From Methanobacterium sp. (GTDB lineage Archaea > Methanobacteriota > Methanobacteria > Methanobacteriales > Methanobacteriaceae), in the NCBI GenBank assembly GCA_039666455.1, contig JAVSLW010000010.1:62001-126000 (forward strand): a stretch of DNA of 64,000 nucleotides. The letters run 5' to 3'. Positions 29,165 through 42,462 of this stretch are shown here, one piece after another (the stretch's first letter is position 1; each line of letters opens with the position of its first letter). The translations under genes and the position numbers were made by a program. The notes below the pieces were generated by a model. That model was not told the DNA's origin. It saw nothing but the letters and a program-made list of their open reading frames with translations, and ran no database searches.

Positions 29165-31540
29165 ATGGAAAATGATATAAAAAGTGAATACCAGCGGATC
29201 AGCGATAAAATTTCATATGATGATTTCTTAAAAAGAATAGAAGAGATGAAAAAGGATTATGAAGACGTGAGCTTCATGGACGAGCTGGATATTGCCAGAA
29301 TGATAGTAGGGGAGTATATAGACGAAAAAAATGTTCCTGTTACCAAGGATAATGAATTACGTAAAATATCTGAACTTGAAACCGGTTTACACGACATAAG
29401 CATAGCTGGAAGAGTAATGCATGTTTCTAACACCAAGGCATTTATAACAAAGAAAGGAAAAGAAGGTAAAGTAGCAAATCTCATGATTGCAGATAACAGT
29501 GGAGAAATCCGCGTTGTTTTATGGACAGATAACATTAAACACCTCAAAAAGATTTCAGAAGGAGATATTGTAAAAATAAACGATGTAGAAATAAAGGACG
29601 GATACAGAGCTCAGGAAGCCCATATGCAGAACAGATCCAGCATAAAAAAGATCGACGATGAGAGTGATGATAAATATCCTGCCTATGAGGAGAAAATAAC
29701 ACCAGTATCTGATGTTAAAGGGGAAATGCAGGTTAATATAGTTGCCAGAGTGGTAAGGATATCAAGAATAAGAACATATAACAGCAACGGTAGAGAAGGG
29801 AAATTCATTACCCTCGATTTAAAAGACAATACAGGTTCAATATCTTTTACTCTATGGAACAGAGATATTGAAATCCTTGATGAAATAGGACTTAAAGAAG
29901 GGGATTCTGTAAAAATATTAGGTGCTCAAAGCCGTGTTAGAAACGAAGAAGTTAGCCTGACCCATTCATGGATTGGTAGAATAATAAAAGGTGAATTTGA
30001 TGTTCCAGAACATGAAGAGAATATGATAAAAATAGGGGACGCTCATGAAATGAAAAACGTCACTTTAATGGGTGTTGTGAGTAAAATACATGATAAAATA
30101 ACATTCCAGCGACGTGATGGAAGTGCTGGGGCTGTAAAATCCATTGTAATTTCTGATGACACTGGTTCAATAAAAGTAACTCTCTGGAATGATGACGCAG
30201 ATCTGAATATTAACAAAGGAGATATTTTAAAAGTTACAGGTGGAAATATCGAGTTTGACGAATATTCAGAGACAGATTATAGAGTAAACACAGGATGGAG
30301 TAGTAATCTGACTATAAATCCTGAAGAAGACGCTGGTTTAAAACAAATCCTTGAAGAACATAAAAAAGAACTTGAACCAATCAAAATTGAAGATCTGCAC
30401 AAAATTGAAGATGAAGGGGAAGAAGTAGACATAATTGGAAGAATCATGGAGCTTTACGACGCTAATGAGTTTCAAAGAGCTGATGGAAGTGCAGGACTGG
30501 TAAGATCAGTTAAAATAGCTGACGACACCGGGACTGTCAGGGCATCATTCTGGGATGATAAAGCAGAGCTCAAATTAAACAGGGGAAATCTTGTAAAGAT
30601 AGAAAATGCAAAAACAAGGTTTAGAGACGATAATGTAGAGTTAAGCATTGGTAAAACTGTTAGAGTAATAGTAATGAATGATGATGGCCAGAGCCTCCCT
30701 TCACTTGATAAGCTTGAAGATGAAATGTACAAACCCCTTAAAATCAAAGATTTACAGGATATAAAGAGTGAAAAGGAAGAAGTTGGAGTAATGGGACGTA
30801 TAATAAATCTTTATGACGTGAACGAATTCCAGAGACCAAATGGAACCATGGGCATGGTTCGAACAGTGGAACTTGCTGATGATACTGGCTCAGTCAGGGC
30901 ATCATTCTGGGATGAAAAAGCTGAAATGGGATTAAATAGGGGTGATGCAATCTGGATTAAAAATGCACGTCCAAGATTCCGTAATGACAGTGTTGAGCTC
31001 AGTGTAGGGCGAGCAACTATAGTTATAAAGCCTAAAGAAGAAAGTATGAAGCAAATTCCATCACTTGAAGAAATTGAAGAATCTATTTACAAACCACGGC
31101 AAATTGAAGAAATTGAAGAGGAAGATAAAAATATTAAGGTAAGTGGAAAGATTGCTGAAGCTTATGGGGACAGAATACTTTATGAAATGTGTCCAAACTG
31201 TAATAAAAGAGTTGAATATGTAGATGAGGCATTTGTTTGTGATTTCTGCGGGGAAGAAATACAGCAGCCCAACTATCTAATGATAATTCCGTGTGTAATA
31301 GAGGATGACACTGGAACAATCAGAACAACGTTCTTTAGAAAACTTGCTGAAGAGCTCATTGGAATGACTACAGAAGAGGCAAATGAAGTGATTATAAAGA
31401 CTGCAGATGAAGGATCCCTTGCTTCAAAGGTGGAAGACCTTGTAGGCAGTACAGTTACATTAATTGCAGATGCAAGCTTCGATGAATACAATGAGGAAAT
31501 AAGGCTAATTGCCAGGAAAATAGTGAATAGAGAGCTTTAA
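29165..31540 (+). CDS. Replication protein A, six tandem OB-type domains with C-terminal zinc finger
   Basis: This single-stranded DNA-binding protein has 791 aa. I count five OB folds by the recurring pattern of a GR- start, a TxxGxxGxV strand, ADDTGxI(V)RxxxW(D/N) and a closing R-rich strand. Their starts are near residues 77, 190, 298, 420 and 540. A sixth OB-like region holds the zinc finger CPNC and CDFCG. Domains four and five are much alike (LYDANEFQRADGSAG versus LYDVNEFQRPNGTMG), suggesting recent duplication, and they share a linker with YKPLKI/YKPRQI. The gene is followed after 33 nt by radA, so the two probably form an operon for recombination and repair. Confidence 0.92.
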   Translation: MENDIKSEYQRISDKISYDDFLKRIEEMKKDYEDVSFMDELDIARMIVGEYIDEKNVPVTKDNELRKISELETGLHDISIAGRVMHVSNTKAFITKKGKEGKVANLMIADNSGEIRVVLWTDNIKHLKKISEGDIVKINDVEIKDGYRAQEAHMQNRSSIKKIDDESDDKYPAYEEKITPVSDVKGEMQVNIVARVVRISRIRTYNSNGREGKFITLDLKDNTGSISFTLWNRDIEILDEIGLKEGDSVKILGAQSRVRNEEVSLTHSWIGRIIKGEFDVPEHEENMIKIGDAHEMKNVTLMGVVSKIHDKITFQRRDGSAGAVKSIVISDDTGSIKVTLWNDDADLNINKGDILKVTGGNIEFDEYSETDYRVNTGWSSNLTINPEEDAGLKQILEEHKKELEPIKIEDLHKIEDEGEEVDIIGRIMELYDANEFQRADGSAGLVRSVKIADDTGTVRASFWDDKAELKLNRGNLVKIENAKTRFRDDNVELSIGKTVRVIVMNDDGQSLPSLDKLEDEMYKPLKIKDLQDIKSEKEEVGVMGRIINLYDVNEFQRPNGTMGMVRTVELADDTGSVRASFWDEKAEMGLNRGDAIWIKNARPRFRNDSVELSVGRATIVIKPKEESMKQIPSLEEIEESIYKPRQIEEIEEEDKNIKVSGKIAEAYGDRILYEMCPNCNKRVEYVDEAFVCDFCGEEIQQPNYLMIIPCVIEDDTGTIRTTFFRKLAEELIGMTTEEANEVIIKTADEGSLASKVEDLVGSTVTLIADASFDEYNEEIRLIARKIVNREL

Positions 31541-31573
31541 TTCCATAATTTTTATTAAACAAGGAGAATTAAA

Positions 31574-32509
31574 ATGGCCGAATTAGAAGATTTACAGGGT
31601 GTTGGAGAAAAAACCGCTCAAAAACTTAGAGATGCGGGTTTTGCAGATATGATGAGACTTGCAACCGCAACAGCTAAAGAACTCAGCGTAAAAGCTGAAA
31701 TAGGTGAAGGAGTAGCCGAAAAAGTTATTGAAGCTGCAAGAAAAGCTGAATCTATTGACTTTGAAACTGCATATGATGTTATGGAGCGTAGAAAAGACGT
31801 GGGTCGTATAACATGTGGAAGCAGCGCTGTTGATGAGCTTATTGGTGGAGGAATCGAAACACAGGCCATAACAGAAGTTTTTGGTGAATTTGGTTCAGGG
31901 AAAAGTCAGATATCACACGAACTTGCAGTTACAGTTCAGCTTCCAGAAGAAAAAGGAGGTCTTAATGGTGAATGTGTCTTTATTGATACAGAAAACACTT
32001 TTAGGCCTGAAAGAATAGAACAGATTGCTGCTGGATTTGGGCTTGACTACGAAGAAGTACTGCAAAAAATACATATTGCAAGAGCTTTTAACTCAAGTCA
32101 CCAGATTTTAATGGCAGACAAGGTAAACGAATTAATTCAAAGTGGAGTAAACATAAGACTGGTCATAGTGGATTCATTAACTGCCCACTTTAGAGCAGAA
32201 TACATTGGAAGGGAATCACTTGCTACAAGACAGCAAAAATTAAACCAGCACCTTCACACACTCCAAAACATTGCAAATACCTATAATGCAGCAATATTTG
32301 TTACAAATCAGGTGCAGGCAAGACCGGATGCATTCTTTGGAAGTCCAACCAAAGCTATTGGAGGTCACGTGCTTGGACACGCTGCAACCTACAGAATATG
32401 GCTTAAAAAAGGGCTTGCTGGCAAAAGAATAGCAAGACTGGTAGACAGTCCTCATTTACCTGAAGGTGAAGCTGTCTTTAAGATAGTGGCTGAAGGAGTT
32501 ACTGACTGA
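31574..32509 (+). CDS. radA: DNA repair and recombination protein RadA
   Basis: RadA is the archaeal RecA/Rad51 strand-exchange ATPase. The N-terminal helix-hairpin-helix region ([20 protein letters not shown]) is followed by the ATPase core with Walker [10 protein letters not shown] and Walker [15 protein letters not shown]. Loop regions [14 protein letters not shown] and [13 protein letters not shown] are conserved. The protein has 311 aa and no intein. AAGGAGAATTAAA lies before the ATG. It is downstream of RPA in the same direction. Confidence 0.97.
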   Translation: MAELEDLQGVGEKTAQKLRDAGFADMMRLATATAKELSVKAEIGEGVAEKVIEAARKAESIDFETAYDVMERRKDVGRITCGSSAVDELIGGGIETQAITEVFGEFGSGKSQISHELAVTVQLPEEKGGLNGECVFIDTENTFRPERIEQIAAGFGLDYEEVLQKIHIARAFNSSHQILMADKVNELIQSGVNIRLVIVDSLTAHFRAEYIGRESLATRQQKLNQHLHTLQNIANTYNAAIFVTNQVQARPDAFFGSPTKAIGGHVLGHAATYRIWLKKGLAGKRIARLVDSPHLPEGEAVFKIVAEGVTD

Positions 32510-32631
32510 TAAAGATAATAGCTCAAAGAACATGAAAAAATTATTGTAACTATCTGCAACCTAAAAATCTGAATAGAGGTTTATAACCAGAAATAAGTGT
32601 CTAGACAGTAAAATGTCTGGAACATCCTCAC

Positions 32632-32656
32632 GATTTTTTAATTTTTTTTATTTTTT
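32632..32656 (+). terminator. T-rich termination signal after radA
   Basis: Repeated T runs (ATTTTTTAATTTTTTTTATTT) follow radA by about 125 nt, with a weak inverted repeat (gtctagacagtaaaatgtct) just upstream. Archaeal RNA polymerase stops at such T tracts. The next gene begins at 32686. Confidence 0.4.
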
Positions 32657-32685
32657 CTTTTCTTAAATTACAAAAGTCTGATTAT

Positions 32686-33588
32686 ATGAATTCAGTTGAA
32701 ACCATCATTCCAATTATAATAATGATAATAGCAGGCTATTTATTTAAAAAAACAGATGTTTTAAAGGCAGAACACGCCATAGCACTGAATAAAATTGTGA
32801 TAAATATTGCACTTCCTGCACTGATTTTTCTGGCAATTTATGACATAGATCTATCCATTCTTCCAGTTATAGCTCCCATACCTTTTATATGCATACTTAC
32901 AGGAGTTTTAAGTGGTTTAATAGCATATGTCTTTGCAACGATCAGGAAATATCCTCAAAAGACCCGCTGGAGCATTGTGCTAACTTCTGCAATGTTTAAT
33001 TCAGGATTTCTTGGATACCCCGTAGTACTGGGGGTTTTTGGTGCAGAAGGCCTTGTTAGAGCTGTTTTTTACGATCTGGGCTCCATGATACTTTTTATAG
33101 CTTTTGGAGTTTTACTTCTTTTAATATACGGCGGGAAATACACTACAATTTTAAGGAGGGCCTTAATTTTCCCCCCATTATGGGCAGTGGTTCTGGCAGT
33201 AATTCTAAATCTTATAAATTTCGATATCGGATTTTTATTTTCAAATACACTTGATTACTTAAGTGGAGCTGCCATTCCGCTTATAATGATATCACTGGGC
33301 TTATCACTGGAATTTAGAGGAATAAAAGAAAATATCCAGACCGTATTTTCTGTTTCCCTCATTAAATTAATCTTATCTCCAGTAATAGCATTATCAATTG
33401 TGGCTATATTGGGCATGGGCGGCCTTGAAAAACAGGTGACAATTATAGAGGCTGCAATGCCCTCTGCAATGCTAAGCCTGGTCCTGGCAATCACCTATAA
33501 TCTGGACATTAAAACCACTGCAGCCTGCATATTTGCAAGTACACTTATTAGTCTGGTCACAATTCCATTGATGCTCCTGTTTTTATAA
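32686..33588 (+). CDS. AEC family transporter
   Basis: This 300-aa integral membrane protein has about ten hydrophobic helices in two halves, matching the auxin efflux carrier (AEC) superfamily. Conserved features are KTDVLKAEHAIALNKIVINIALPAL near the N terminus, SAMFNSGFLGYPVVLGVFG in the middle and AMPSAMLSLVLAITYNLD near the C terminus. Archaeal members are thought to carry organic anions, but the substrate is unknown. No ribosome binding site is evident, so the message may be leaderless. Confidence 0.85.
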   Translation: MNSVETIIPIIIMIIAGYLFKKTDVLKAEHAIALNKIVINIALPALIFLAIYDIDLSILPVIAPIPFICILTGVLSGLIAYVFATIRKYPQKTRWSIVLTSAMFNSGFLGYPVVLGVFGAEGLVRAVFYDLGSMILFIAFGVLLLLIYGGKYTTILRRALIFPPLWAVVLAVILNLINFDIGFLFSNTLDYLSGAAIPLIMISLGLSLEFRGIKENIQTVFSVSLIKLILSPVIALSIVAILGMGGLEKQVTIIEAAMPSAMLSLVLAITYNLDIKTTAACIFASTLISLVTIPLMLLFL

Positions 33589-33687
33589 AACAATAGTGGA
33601 TGAAAAACTTGAAATAAGAAGCTCACTTAAATATCTACAAAATAATTTAGGAAGTACCGATCATAAGATATAGTTAGATTTTGAAAA

Positions 33688-33710
33688 GCCGTCGAAAATC
33701 AGAGATTTTG
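33688..33710. repeat. Single palindrome of the dispersed family
   Basis: The sequence gccgtcgAAAATC-aga-GATTTTg has a 6-bp stem with a 3-nt loop. The 21 bases 33688-33708 recur exactly at 49910-49930. It lies between the AEC transporter and an unknown acidic gene. Confidence 0.6.
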
Positions 33711-33780
33711 AAAAGCTTGTCAAAATGTTTTAATAAAATCAAAACAAACGACAAATAGTAACTTCTTACAGGTGGTTAAT

Positions 33781-34803
33781 ATGATTGAAATAGAATTTGA
33801 TTCAATGGACGATGCAGTAGAGGCTTTAAATGAGCTTTCCTATTTAGGAAAGGCTAAAATTGATAAAAGAATTAATCATGAAATTATTATGAGGAAGTAT
33901 TTTTTGAATTCAAATTATGACGAGGCATTGGATGCGCTTAAAAATGCTGAAAAAAGGTTTGAAGATATATCTCATGATGAAAATGATGAAAATCCTGTGG
34001 AATATTTGTACACGGCATTAACTGTTTTAAAAAAGCTTTTTGAAAGTGGAAAGTTTAGGGAACTGGAGAACAAAGATCTCAGTGAGGCTGAAGATAAACT
34101 TTTTGAAATTGTTGCAGAAATAGATCTCAATGATAAATTCAGGAATTTAGAAATGTTAAAGAAAAAATCTGAAGAGTTCCATTCTGATGACACGCTGGAT
34201 AGGGCTGAAGATGCTAATGATTCTGGTGATTTACTTCCTGATAATAATCTGGACAAATTCCTGGAAATAGCATGGAAAAGAGGGTTTCTGATAAATCCTA
34301 TACTTGAAAGTGTTTATTTTCATAAAGATTCTGAGGATCCATGTTCCTGCTTTATGAATGGTGTATACCTGAATGTTACCAGATTGGAAGATTTATTTAA
34401 TGCTGCCGATTTAAGAATGAAAATTTTATCCAACACCTATGTATCTTATATTTTAAATCTGGGCCTGGAATTCGTTTTCAAGAAGGAAGATTTAATAGAT
34501 TCCCTTTCTAAGTTACCTGTAGTTGATGAAGATGTTTTTGAGGATGTTTTTGAACAGATCCAGATGGTTTCGGTATTGGCTGATGAAATTATGTCATCCC
34601 TTGAAGAATCTAAAAAAGTTAAATACAGAAAATTCATACTTGATATGACGGATATGTTAAACAACGACATTTTTTCTTTTAAGGATCTTGATGTGGAATT
34701 CAGCATTGATTCAGATTTTATAGAGATTATTATAAAGGATCTTGATAAAATCGGACTTATTAAAATAAAAGGAAGGAAAACAATAAGGTATGCTGCAAAA
34801 TAA
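33781..34803 (+). CDS. Unknown acidic protein with a possible C-terminal winged helix
   Basis: The product has 340 aa, rich in Asp, Glu, Leu and Lys, with long predicted helices and no transmembrane segment or metal-binding cluster. The C-terminal 80 residues contain DVEFSIDSDFIEIIIKDLD and KIGLIKIKGRKTIRY, which look like the helix and wing of a winged-helix fold; this is inference. GTG 33772 is possible, but ATG 33781 with AGGTGGT upstream is the better start. I do not recognise a family. The gene stands alone, with spacers of 192 nt upstream and 241 nt downstream. Confidence 0.6.
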   Translation: MIEIEFDSMDDAVEALNELSYLGKAKIDKRINHEIIMRKYFLNSNYDEALDALKNAEKRFEDISHDENDENPVEYLYTALTVLKKLFESGKFRELENKDLSEAEDKLFEIVAEIDLNDKFRNLEMLKKKSEEFHSDDTLDRAEDANDSGDLLPDNNLDKFLEIAWKRGFLINPILESVYFHKDSEDPCSCFMNGVYLNVTRLEDLFNAADLRMKILSNTYVSYILNLGLEFVFKKEDLIDSLSKLPVVDEDVFEDVFEQIQMVSVLADEIMSSLEESKKVKYRKFILDMTDMLNNDIFSFKDLDVEFSIDSDFIEIIIKDLDKIGLIKIKGRKTIRYAAK

Positions 34804-34974
34804 ACGCACAATCAGAATGTTAATCAAAATTCTAATCATACTAAATTTGCAATATTTAATTAATTAAAATGGTATTCGATGAATAAAAAGTTAGTATATA
34901 AGAGTCTTATATTTAGAGCCCCAAAAATGTTCTCATATATAAACTTTGTATAAAAAAATAAATAGAAAACTTTA

Positions 34975-34982
34975 TTTATATT
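34975..34982 (+). promoter_or_regulatory. Candidate TATA box for hdrA
   Basis: TTTATATT lies about 70 nt before the hdrA start in the 241-nt spacer. Initiation about 25 nt downstream would leave a leader of roughly 40 nt containing GGTGA at 35036-35040. Assigned by position and composition only. Confidence 0.35.
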
Positions 34983-35044
34983 GTATAGATAGACCCTACA
35001 TCTATATAAAAATCATTTATCACAGTAAGTGAAAAGGTGATCTA

Positions 35045-37030
35045 ATGGCAGAAGAAAAAAATATACAAGAAACTACTGAAGAACCTAAAATAGGAGTATA
35101 CGTGTGCCACTGCGGTATTAACATCGGAGGTGTTGTGGATATAAATGCAGTTAAAGAATATGCAGCAACACTCCCTAATGTTGTTGTAAGTGAAGAATAC
35201 AAATACTTCTGTGCTGACCCTGGCCAAGAACTGATTCAAAAGGACATCAAAGAAAAGGGTGTAAACAGAGTGGTTGTAGCAGCATGTTCGCCAAGGCTTC
35301 ACGAGCCAACATTCAGAAGATGCGTTAGAGAAGCAGGCTTAAACCCATTTTTATTTGAATTTGCAAACATAAGGGAACACGATTCATGGGTACACATGAG
35401 CGAACCTGAAGCAGCGACTGAAAAGGCAAAAGACCTTACAAGAATGGCAGTTGCAAAAGCAAGATTATTAGAGCCCTTAACCGCTGAAAAAGTTAGTGTA
35501 AAGGACAGTGCACTTGTTATCGGTGGTGGAGTTGCAGGAATTCAAGCTGCACTTGACCTGGCGGACATGGGATTTAAAACTTACCTTGTAGAAAAACAGC
35601 CTACTATCAGTGGAAGAATGGGTCAGTTAGACAAAACATTCCCAACTCTTGACTGTTCCATGTGTATTCTTGCACCTAAAATGGTTGATGTAGGTAAACA
35701 TGATAATATTGAACTCTTATCTTACTCTGAAGTTAAAAAGGTAGACGGATACATCGGTAACTTCAAAGTAACCGTAGAGAGAAAAGCAAGATACATAAGC
35801 GAAGAACTCTGTGTGGGATGCGGATCCTGTGTAGATGTTTGTCCAATAGAAATTCCAAACTACTTCGACGAAGGAATTGGAATGGTTAAAGCTGCATACA
35901 TCCCGTTCCCGCAGGCAGTACCACTACTTGCTACAATCGACAAAGATTACTGCATAGAATGTAACCTCTGTGACCAGATATGTGAAAGAGGTGCAGTACA
36001 GCACGACCAGGAAGCAGAAGAAGTTGAAATTGAGGTAGGTACAATCATCGTTGCAACAGGCTATGACCAGTTCGATGCAACAGAAAAACCCGAATACGGA
36101 TACGGAGACTACACAAACGTTCTCACCGGTCTGGAACTTGAAAGACAGATCAACGCATCAGGCCCAACAGAAGGTAAAGTTTTAAAGCCATCAGATGGTC
36201 AAAAACCAGAAAGTGTTGCTTTCATATTATGTGTAGGCTCAAGGGACGAGAAAGTAGGAAATGAATACTGTTCCAGAGTATGCTGTATGCACTCCATGAA
36301 AAATGCTCAACTTATAAAGGACAAAAAGCCTGACACTGAAGTTGTAATCTACTACATGGATATCAGGGCGTTCGGTAAAGGATTCGAAGAGTTCTACAAG
36401 CGCTCCCAGGAAAAATACGGTATTAAGTTTATAAGAGGCCGGCCAGGAATGGTCTTAGAAAATCCTGACGAAACTTTAACCGTCAGAAGCGAAGACAGTT
36501 TACTTGGAAAAGTAACTGAATACAACTACGATATGGTCGTCCTTGCAGCAGGTTTAGTGCCACCCGCAGGTGCAGAAGAACTAAGACAGACCATCGGACT
36601 CTCCAAGAGTGCAGATGGGTTCTTAATGGAAGCTCACCCCAAACTAAGGCCTGTGGATACCTTGACTGAAGGTGTATATATTGCAGGTGTAGCTCAAGGT
36701 CCTAAGGATATTCCTGACTCTGTAGCACAGGCATCAGGTGCTGCAGCAAGAGCAGCTATCCCAATGGTTAAAGGTGAAGTGGAAATTGAGCCAATTGTAG
36801 CAGTTATAGATGAAGATGTCTGTGGTGAATGTGCAGTTTGTATTGAACTATGTCCATACGGTGCCGTGTCCAGAGAAGAGGGACATGCAGTTGTTAACAT
36901 AGCTTTATGTCACGGATGTGGAACATGTGTTGCAGCATGTCCATCTGGAGCAATGGACCAGAGCCACTTCAAAACAAACCAGATCATGGCTCAAATTGAA
37001 GCTGCTTTAAACGAACCAGTGTCAAAATAA
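35045..37030 (+). CDS. hdrA: CoB-CoM heterodisulfide reductase subunit A
   Basis: HdrA carries the flavin that bifurcates electrons from MvhD to ferredoxin and to HdrB. The 661-aa protein has an N-terminal cysteine region ([10 protein letters not shown], then [11 protein letters not shown]), the FAD-binding Rossmann motif [20 protein letters not shown], and four [4Fe-4S] ligand sets: [33 protein letters not shown] and [11 protein letters not shown]. The protein has cysteine at the expected positions rather than selenocysteine. It stands apart from hdrBC (50-52 kb), but mvhDGAB lies only 2.6 kb downstream. The ribosome binding site is weak (GGTGATCTA). Confidence 0.96.
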   Translation: MAEEKNIQETTEEPKIGVYVCHCGINIGGVVDINAVKEYAATLPNVVVSEEYKYFCADPGQELIQKDIKEKGVNRVVVAACSPRLHEPTFRRCVREAGLNPFLFEFANIREHDSWVHMSEPEAATEKAKDLTRMAVAKARLLEPLTAEKVSVKDSALVIGGGVAGIQAALDLADMGFKTYLVEKQPTISGRMGQLDKTFPTLDCSMCILAPKMVDVGKHDNIELLSYSEVKKVDGYIGNFKVTVERKARYISEELCVGCGSCVDVCPIEIPNYFDEGIGMVKAAYIPFPQAVPLLATIDKDYCIECNLCDQICERGAVQHDQEAEEVEIEVGTIIVATGYDQFDATEKPEYGYGDYTNVLTGLELERQINASGPTEGKVLKPSDGQKPESVAFILCVGSRDEKVGNEYCSRVCCMHSMKNAQLIKDKKPDTEVVIYYMDIRAFGKGFEEFYKRSQEKYGIKFIRGRPGMVLENPDETLTVRSEDSLLGKVTEYNYDMVVLAAGLVPPAGAEELRQTIGLSKSADGFLMEAHPKLRPVDTLTEGVYIAGVAQGPKDIPDSVAQASGAAARAAIPMVKGEVEIEPIVAVIDEDVCGECAVCIELCPYGAVSREEGHAVVNIALCHGCGTCVAACPSGAMDQSHFKTNQIMAQIEAALNEPVSK

Positions 37031-37233
37031 ATCAGGGTTTTAATTTTTTAAACCCTCTTCTTTTTTATATCTAAGCTTTTTTGAATTTTAAAAGATTATT
37101 TAATGCTCAATCTTTCTAAAATTAAATAATGCAAAAAAATAAATGAAAATAATGTTTAAACAGCGCTAATAATGTTTAAATTTAATAGAGAAAATAGTAA
37201 GCGGATACCCAATAGATATCCATGAATAAACGA

Positions 37234-38447
37234 TTACATGCCTTTTAGACTCATGTCCAGCATTCTTTTTGTCTCTTCAGCAAGCTCTGAAGGTAATCCA
37301 GTGATATCCATGCTTAAAAATCCTCTTACAATCATGGAAGTGGCTTCATCTTCTGTAAGGCCTCTTGACATTAGATACAACACTTCTTCTTCAGCTATCT
37401 TACCTACAGCAGCCTCGTGAGACAGTTCAAGCTCTGTAGCACTACCTTCAAGTTCTGGAACTGCATATATCATGGAATCATCAGATAAAACAAGTCCATG
37501 GCATTCTAAATGCCCTTTTGTATCATGCATTCTGCCAGCTAAATGCCCGCGGGAGTAAATTTGAGAACTATCCTTAGAAACTACTCTTGAAATCATCTCG
37601 CAGCTGGAACCTTCCCCTTCTAAAATAACACGGGATCCAATATCCATTATTGAATCTTTTTGCCCGCCTAAAATAGATTGAAACAATACTTTTGAGTTTT
37701 TACCAGAGCAATATGCAGTTGGATATGATTGAATGCTCCTAACAGGACTTGTGAGTATATAATTGCTGATATAAGTGGAATCATCTCCAACCATAATACC
37801 TGTTCTTGGGCGCACATCTACCTGCTCTGCCCAGTTGTGTACCATTGTAAATGTGATTTTAGCTCCTTTTTTAAGGTAAAATTCGGATACTCCGACATGA
37901 AGTGCGGAGCTTACGTCTTCGCCTGTTGCACAGCCAGTAATAATGTGAAGTTCTGAATTTTCCTCTGCAATGATGATATTATGGGCAGTTTGCATTACTT
38001 TTTCATCGCCAATAAACATGCATGCCTGTAATGGAAAAACCTCTCTGGAACCTGGTAATGATCTTATGAAATAACCGCTGCTACCTTCTTCTGCTTCTCT
38101 TATAGCAGTTTGTGCGGTATATTTATCAGTGTCAGGCCCTACAGCTTTCCACATGTAATCTTTAATCCACCCATATTTTTCAAGCGCTATGTTCATCCCC
38201 ATTATTTCAACATTTTCAGAAGGACATGTGGCACAGACGCCGCTCTGGTCTACCTGGATAAATGTACCTGCCCGTTCCTTTTCAGTTGGATCAACTCCTA
38301 CTTTAAGTAAAGTTTCTTGAACCTTTTTAGGAACTTCACTGGCTCTATCTACTCTTTCATGTTCCCCTGCTTCTTCTCTTATGAATTTTTCCAGATCTAT
38401 ATCTTTTCCATAAAGGGCCTTTTTTTCTTGAGCTTTTTTAGCACGTT

Positions 38448-38466
<19 letters not shown>
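37234..38466 (-). CDS. sufB: Fe-S cluster assembly scaffold SufB/SufD family
   Basis: This 410-aa SufBD-type beta-helix protein contains AEQVDVRPRTGIMVGDDSTYISNYI, RVILEGEGSSCEMISRVV and HLECHGLVLSDDS. It ends with LMSRGLTEDEATSMIVRGFLS, the conserved C-terminal segment. It assembles Fe-S clusters with the SufC ATPase, whose gene overlaps its start by 19 nt upstream on the same strand. Methanogens usually have a minimal SufBC system like this one. It would serve the cluster-rich Hdr and Mvh proteins encoded alongside; that link is inference. Confidence 0.93.
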
Positions 38467-39212
<746 letters not shown>

Positions 39213-39570
39213 CGTTTTTTATATTAATATAAGTTTTATTTTTTATTTACTAAAGTAATCTTTTTATAATTTATTGAGGATATATATAACGTTGTATTCA
39301 AGTTAACAATTGTTAATTTTACTGGAAAAATCCAGTAACAGCCTTTAAATTGTCTTTATATTCAAGTATTCACATAAAATGATAAGCACATGTAAAAAAA
39401 TTCTATTAATTTGCATATGTAGTTTTAGATTCATAGTATATAAACAGATAAATTTTAAAGTGGAAAATTAATCTGATAACTTTAGCTATTTAAGGCAAGA
39501 TACAGACATTCATGTCATTATATATAAATTTTTCGAATTAGTTTTATAAATAACATTTATATTAATTGAT

Positions 39571-39580
39571 TTTATATTAT
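39571..39580 (+). promoter_or_regulatory. Candidate TATA box for mvhDGAB in the sufC-mvhD spacer
   Basis: The 432-nt spacer 39213-39644 is very AT-rich and holds no gene that I can see. TTTATATTAT (39571-39580) lies about 70 nt before mvhD; two further TATA-like runs are at 39529-39538 and 39543-39552. The mvhD ribosome binding site GGAGG is at 39633-39637. Which TATA box is used cannot be told from sequence. Confidence 0.4.
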
Positions 39581-39644
39581 TAGTGTACATAATACACAAA
39601 GATTAGTACAATCTTATACATAGAAAACGTAAGGAGGAAACTCT

Positions 39645-40082
<438 letters not shown>

Positions 40083-40084
40083 AA

Positions 40085-41020
40085 ATGGCAGAAGGAGAAA
40101 AGGTTAAAATATTAACATCATGGCTTTCAGGATGTTCTGGCTGTCACTTATCCATTGCAGATATACACGAAGCAATTATTGATGTAATGGAACTTGCAGA
40201 ATTTGAACACAGCCCAGTTTTGATGGATGTTAAATACGATGAAATTCCAGAAGTAAACGTTGCTATCGTTGAAGGTGGAATCAGAAACGATGAAAACCTT
40301 GAAATGGCACACAAAATCAGAGAAAAAGCAGATATCGTTATAGCATATGGTACATGTGCTGTTTACGGTGGAATCCCTGGACTTGGAAACTTATTTACTA
40401 ATGAAGAACTTTTAAATGAAGCTTATTTAGTCTGTCCAAGTAACATAAACCCGGAAAATGTGCTTCCATCTGAAGAAGTACCAGTATTTGAAAGCAGAGT
40501 AAGGCCACTTGGTGAAGTTATAGATGTGGATTTAAATATCCCTGGATGCCCGCCAAGATCTGATGTTACTGCAGAGGCAATCATGGCTTTGCTTACAGGT
40601 AAACCTGTTGAAATACCAAACACAAACCTGTGTGAAGTTTGTCCAAGAGAAAAGCCGCCAGAAGGAATGGCAATGGACGAAATTAAAAGACAGTTTGAAT
40701 TAGGTAAACCAGAAGAAGACGTATGCCTGATAACTCAGGGACTGGTATGCATGGGACCTGCAACAATTTCACTTTGTGGAGCAGAATGTCCAAGTGTCGC
40801 TGTTCCCTGCAGAGGTTGCTACGGACCAACTACCAGGGTAGAAGACCAGGGTGCTAAGATGATAAGTGCAATTGGATCTGACTACGGTGTAGAAGAAGAT
40901 AAAACCGTTGACCCAGAAAAAGTTGCAGAACAATTAGACGATGTGGTAGGTACTTTCTACACATTCACACTTCCTGCTTCATTAGTACCTATGAAAGTAA
41001 GGAAAATGGAGGGAAAATAA
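40085..41020 (+). CDS. mvhG: F420-nonreducing hydrogenase small subunit
   Basis: The small subunit of the [NiFe] hydrogenase binds the proximal and other Fe-S clusters. In its 311 aa are the proximal-cluster ligands SGCSGCHLS, GTCAVYGGIPG, PGCPPRS, and later cysteines in CEVCPRE, GLVCMGPAT, CGAECPS and CRGCYGP. The ribosome binding site GGAGG overlaps the end of mvhD. The gene is immediately followed by mvhA with no spacer. Confidence 0.96.
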   Translation: MAEGEKVKILTSWLSGCSGCHLSIADIHEAIIDVMELAEFEHSPVLMDVKYDEIPEVNVAIVEGGIRNDENLEMAHKIREKADIVIAYGTCAVYGGIPGLGNLFTNEELLNEAYLVCPSNINPENVLPSEEVPVFESRVRPLGEVIDVDLNIPGCPPRSDVTAEAIMALLTGKPVEIPNTNLCEVCPREKPPEGMAMDEIKRQFELGKPEEDVCLITQGLVCMGPATISLCGAECPSVAVPCRGCYGPTTRVEDQGAKMISAIGSDYGVEEDKTVDPEKVAEQLDDVVGTFYTFTLPASLVPMKVRKMEGK

Positions 41021-42439
<1,419 letters not shown>

Positions 42440-42462
42440 ACCATTTAACAGGTGATAATAAA

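Noticed and set aside
37148..37180. Direct repeat ATAATGTTTAAA in the hdrA-sufB spacer
   Set aside because: Two 12-nt copies in AT-rich intergenic sequence are within chance and no function is suggested.
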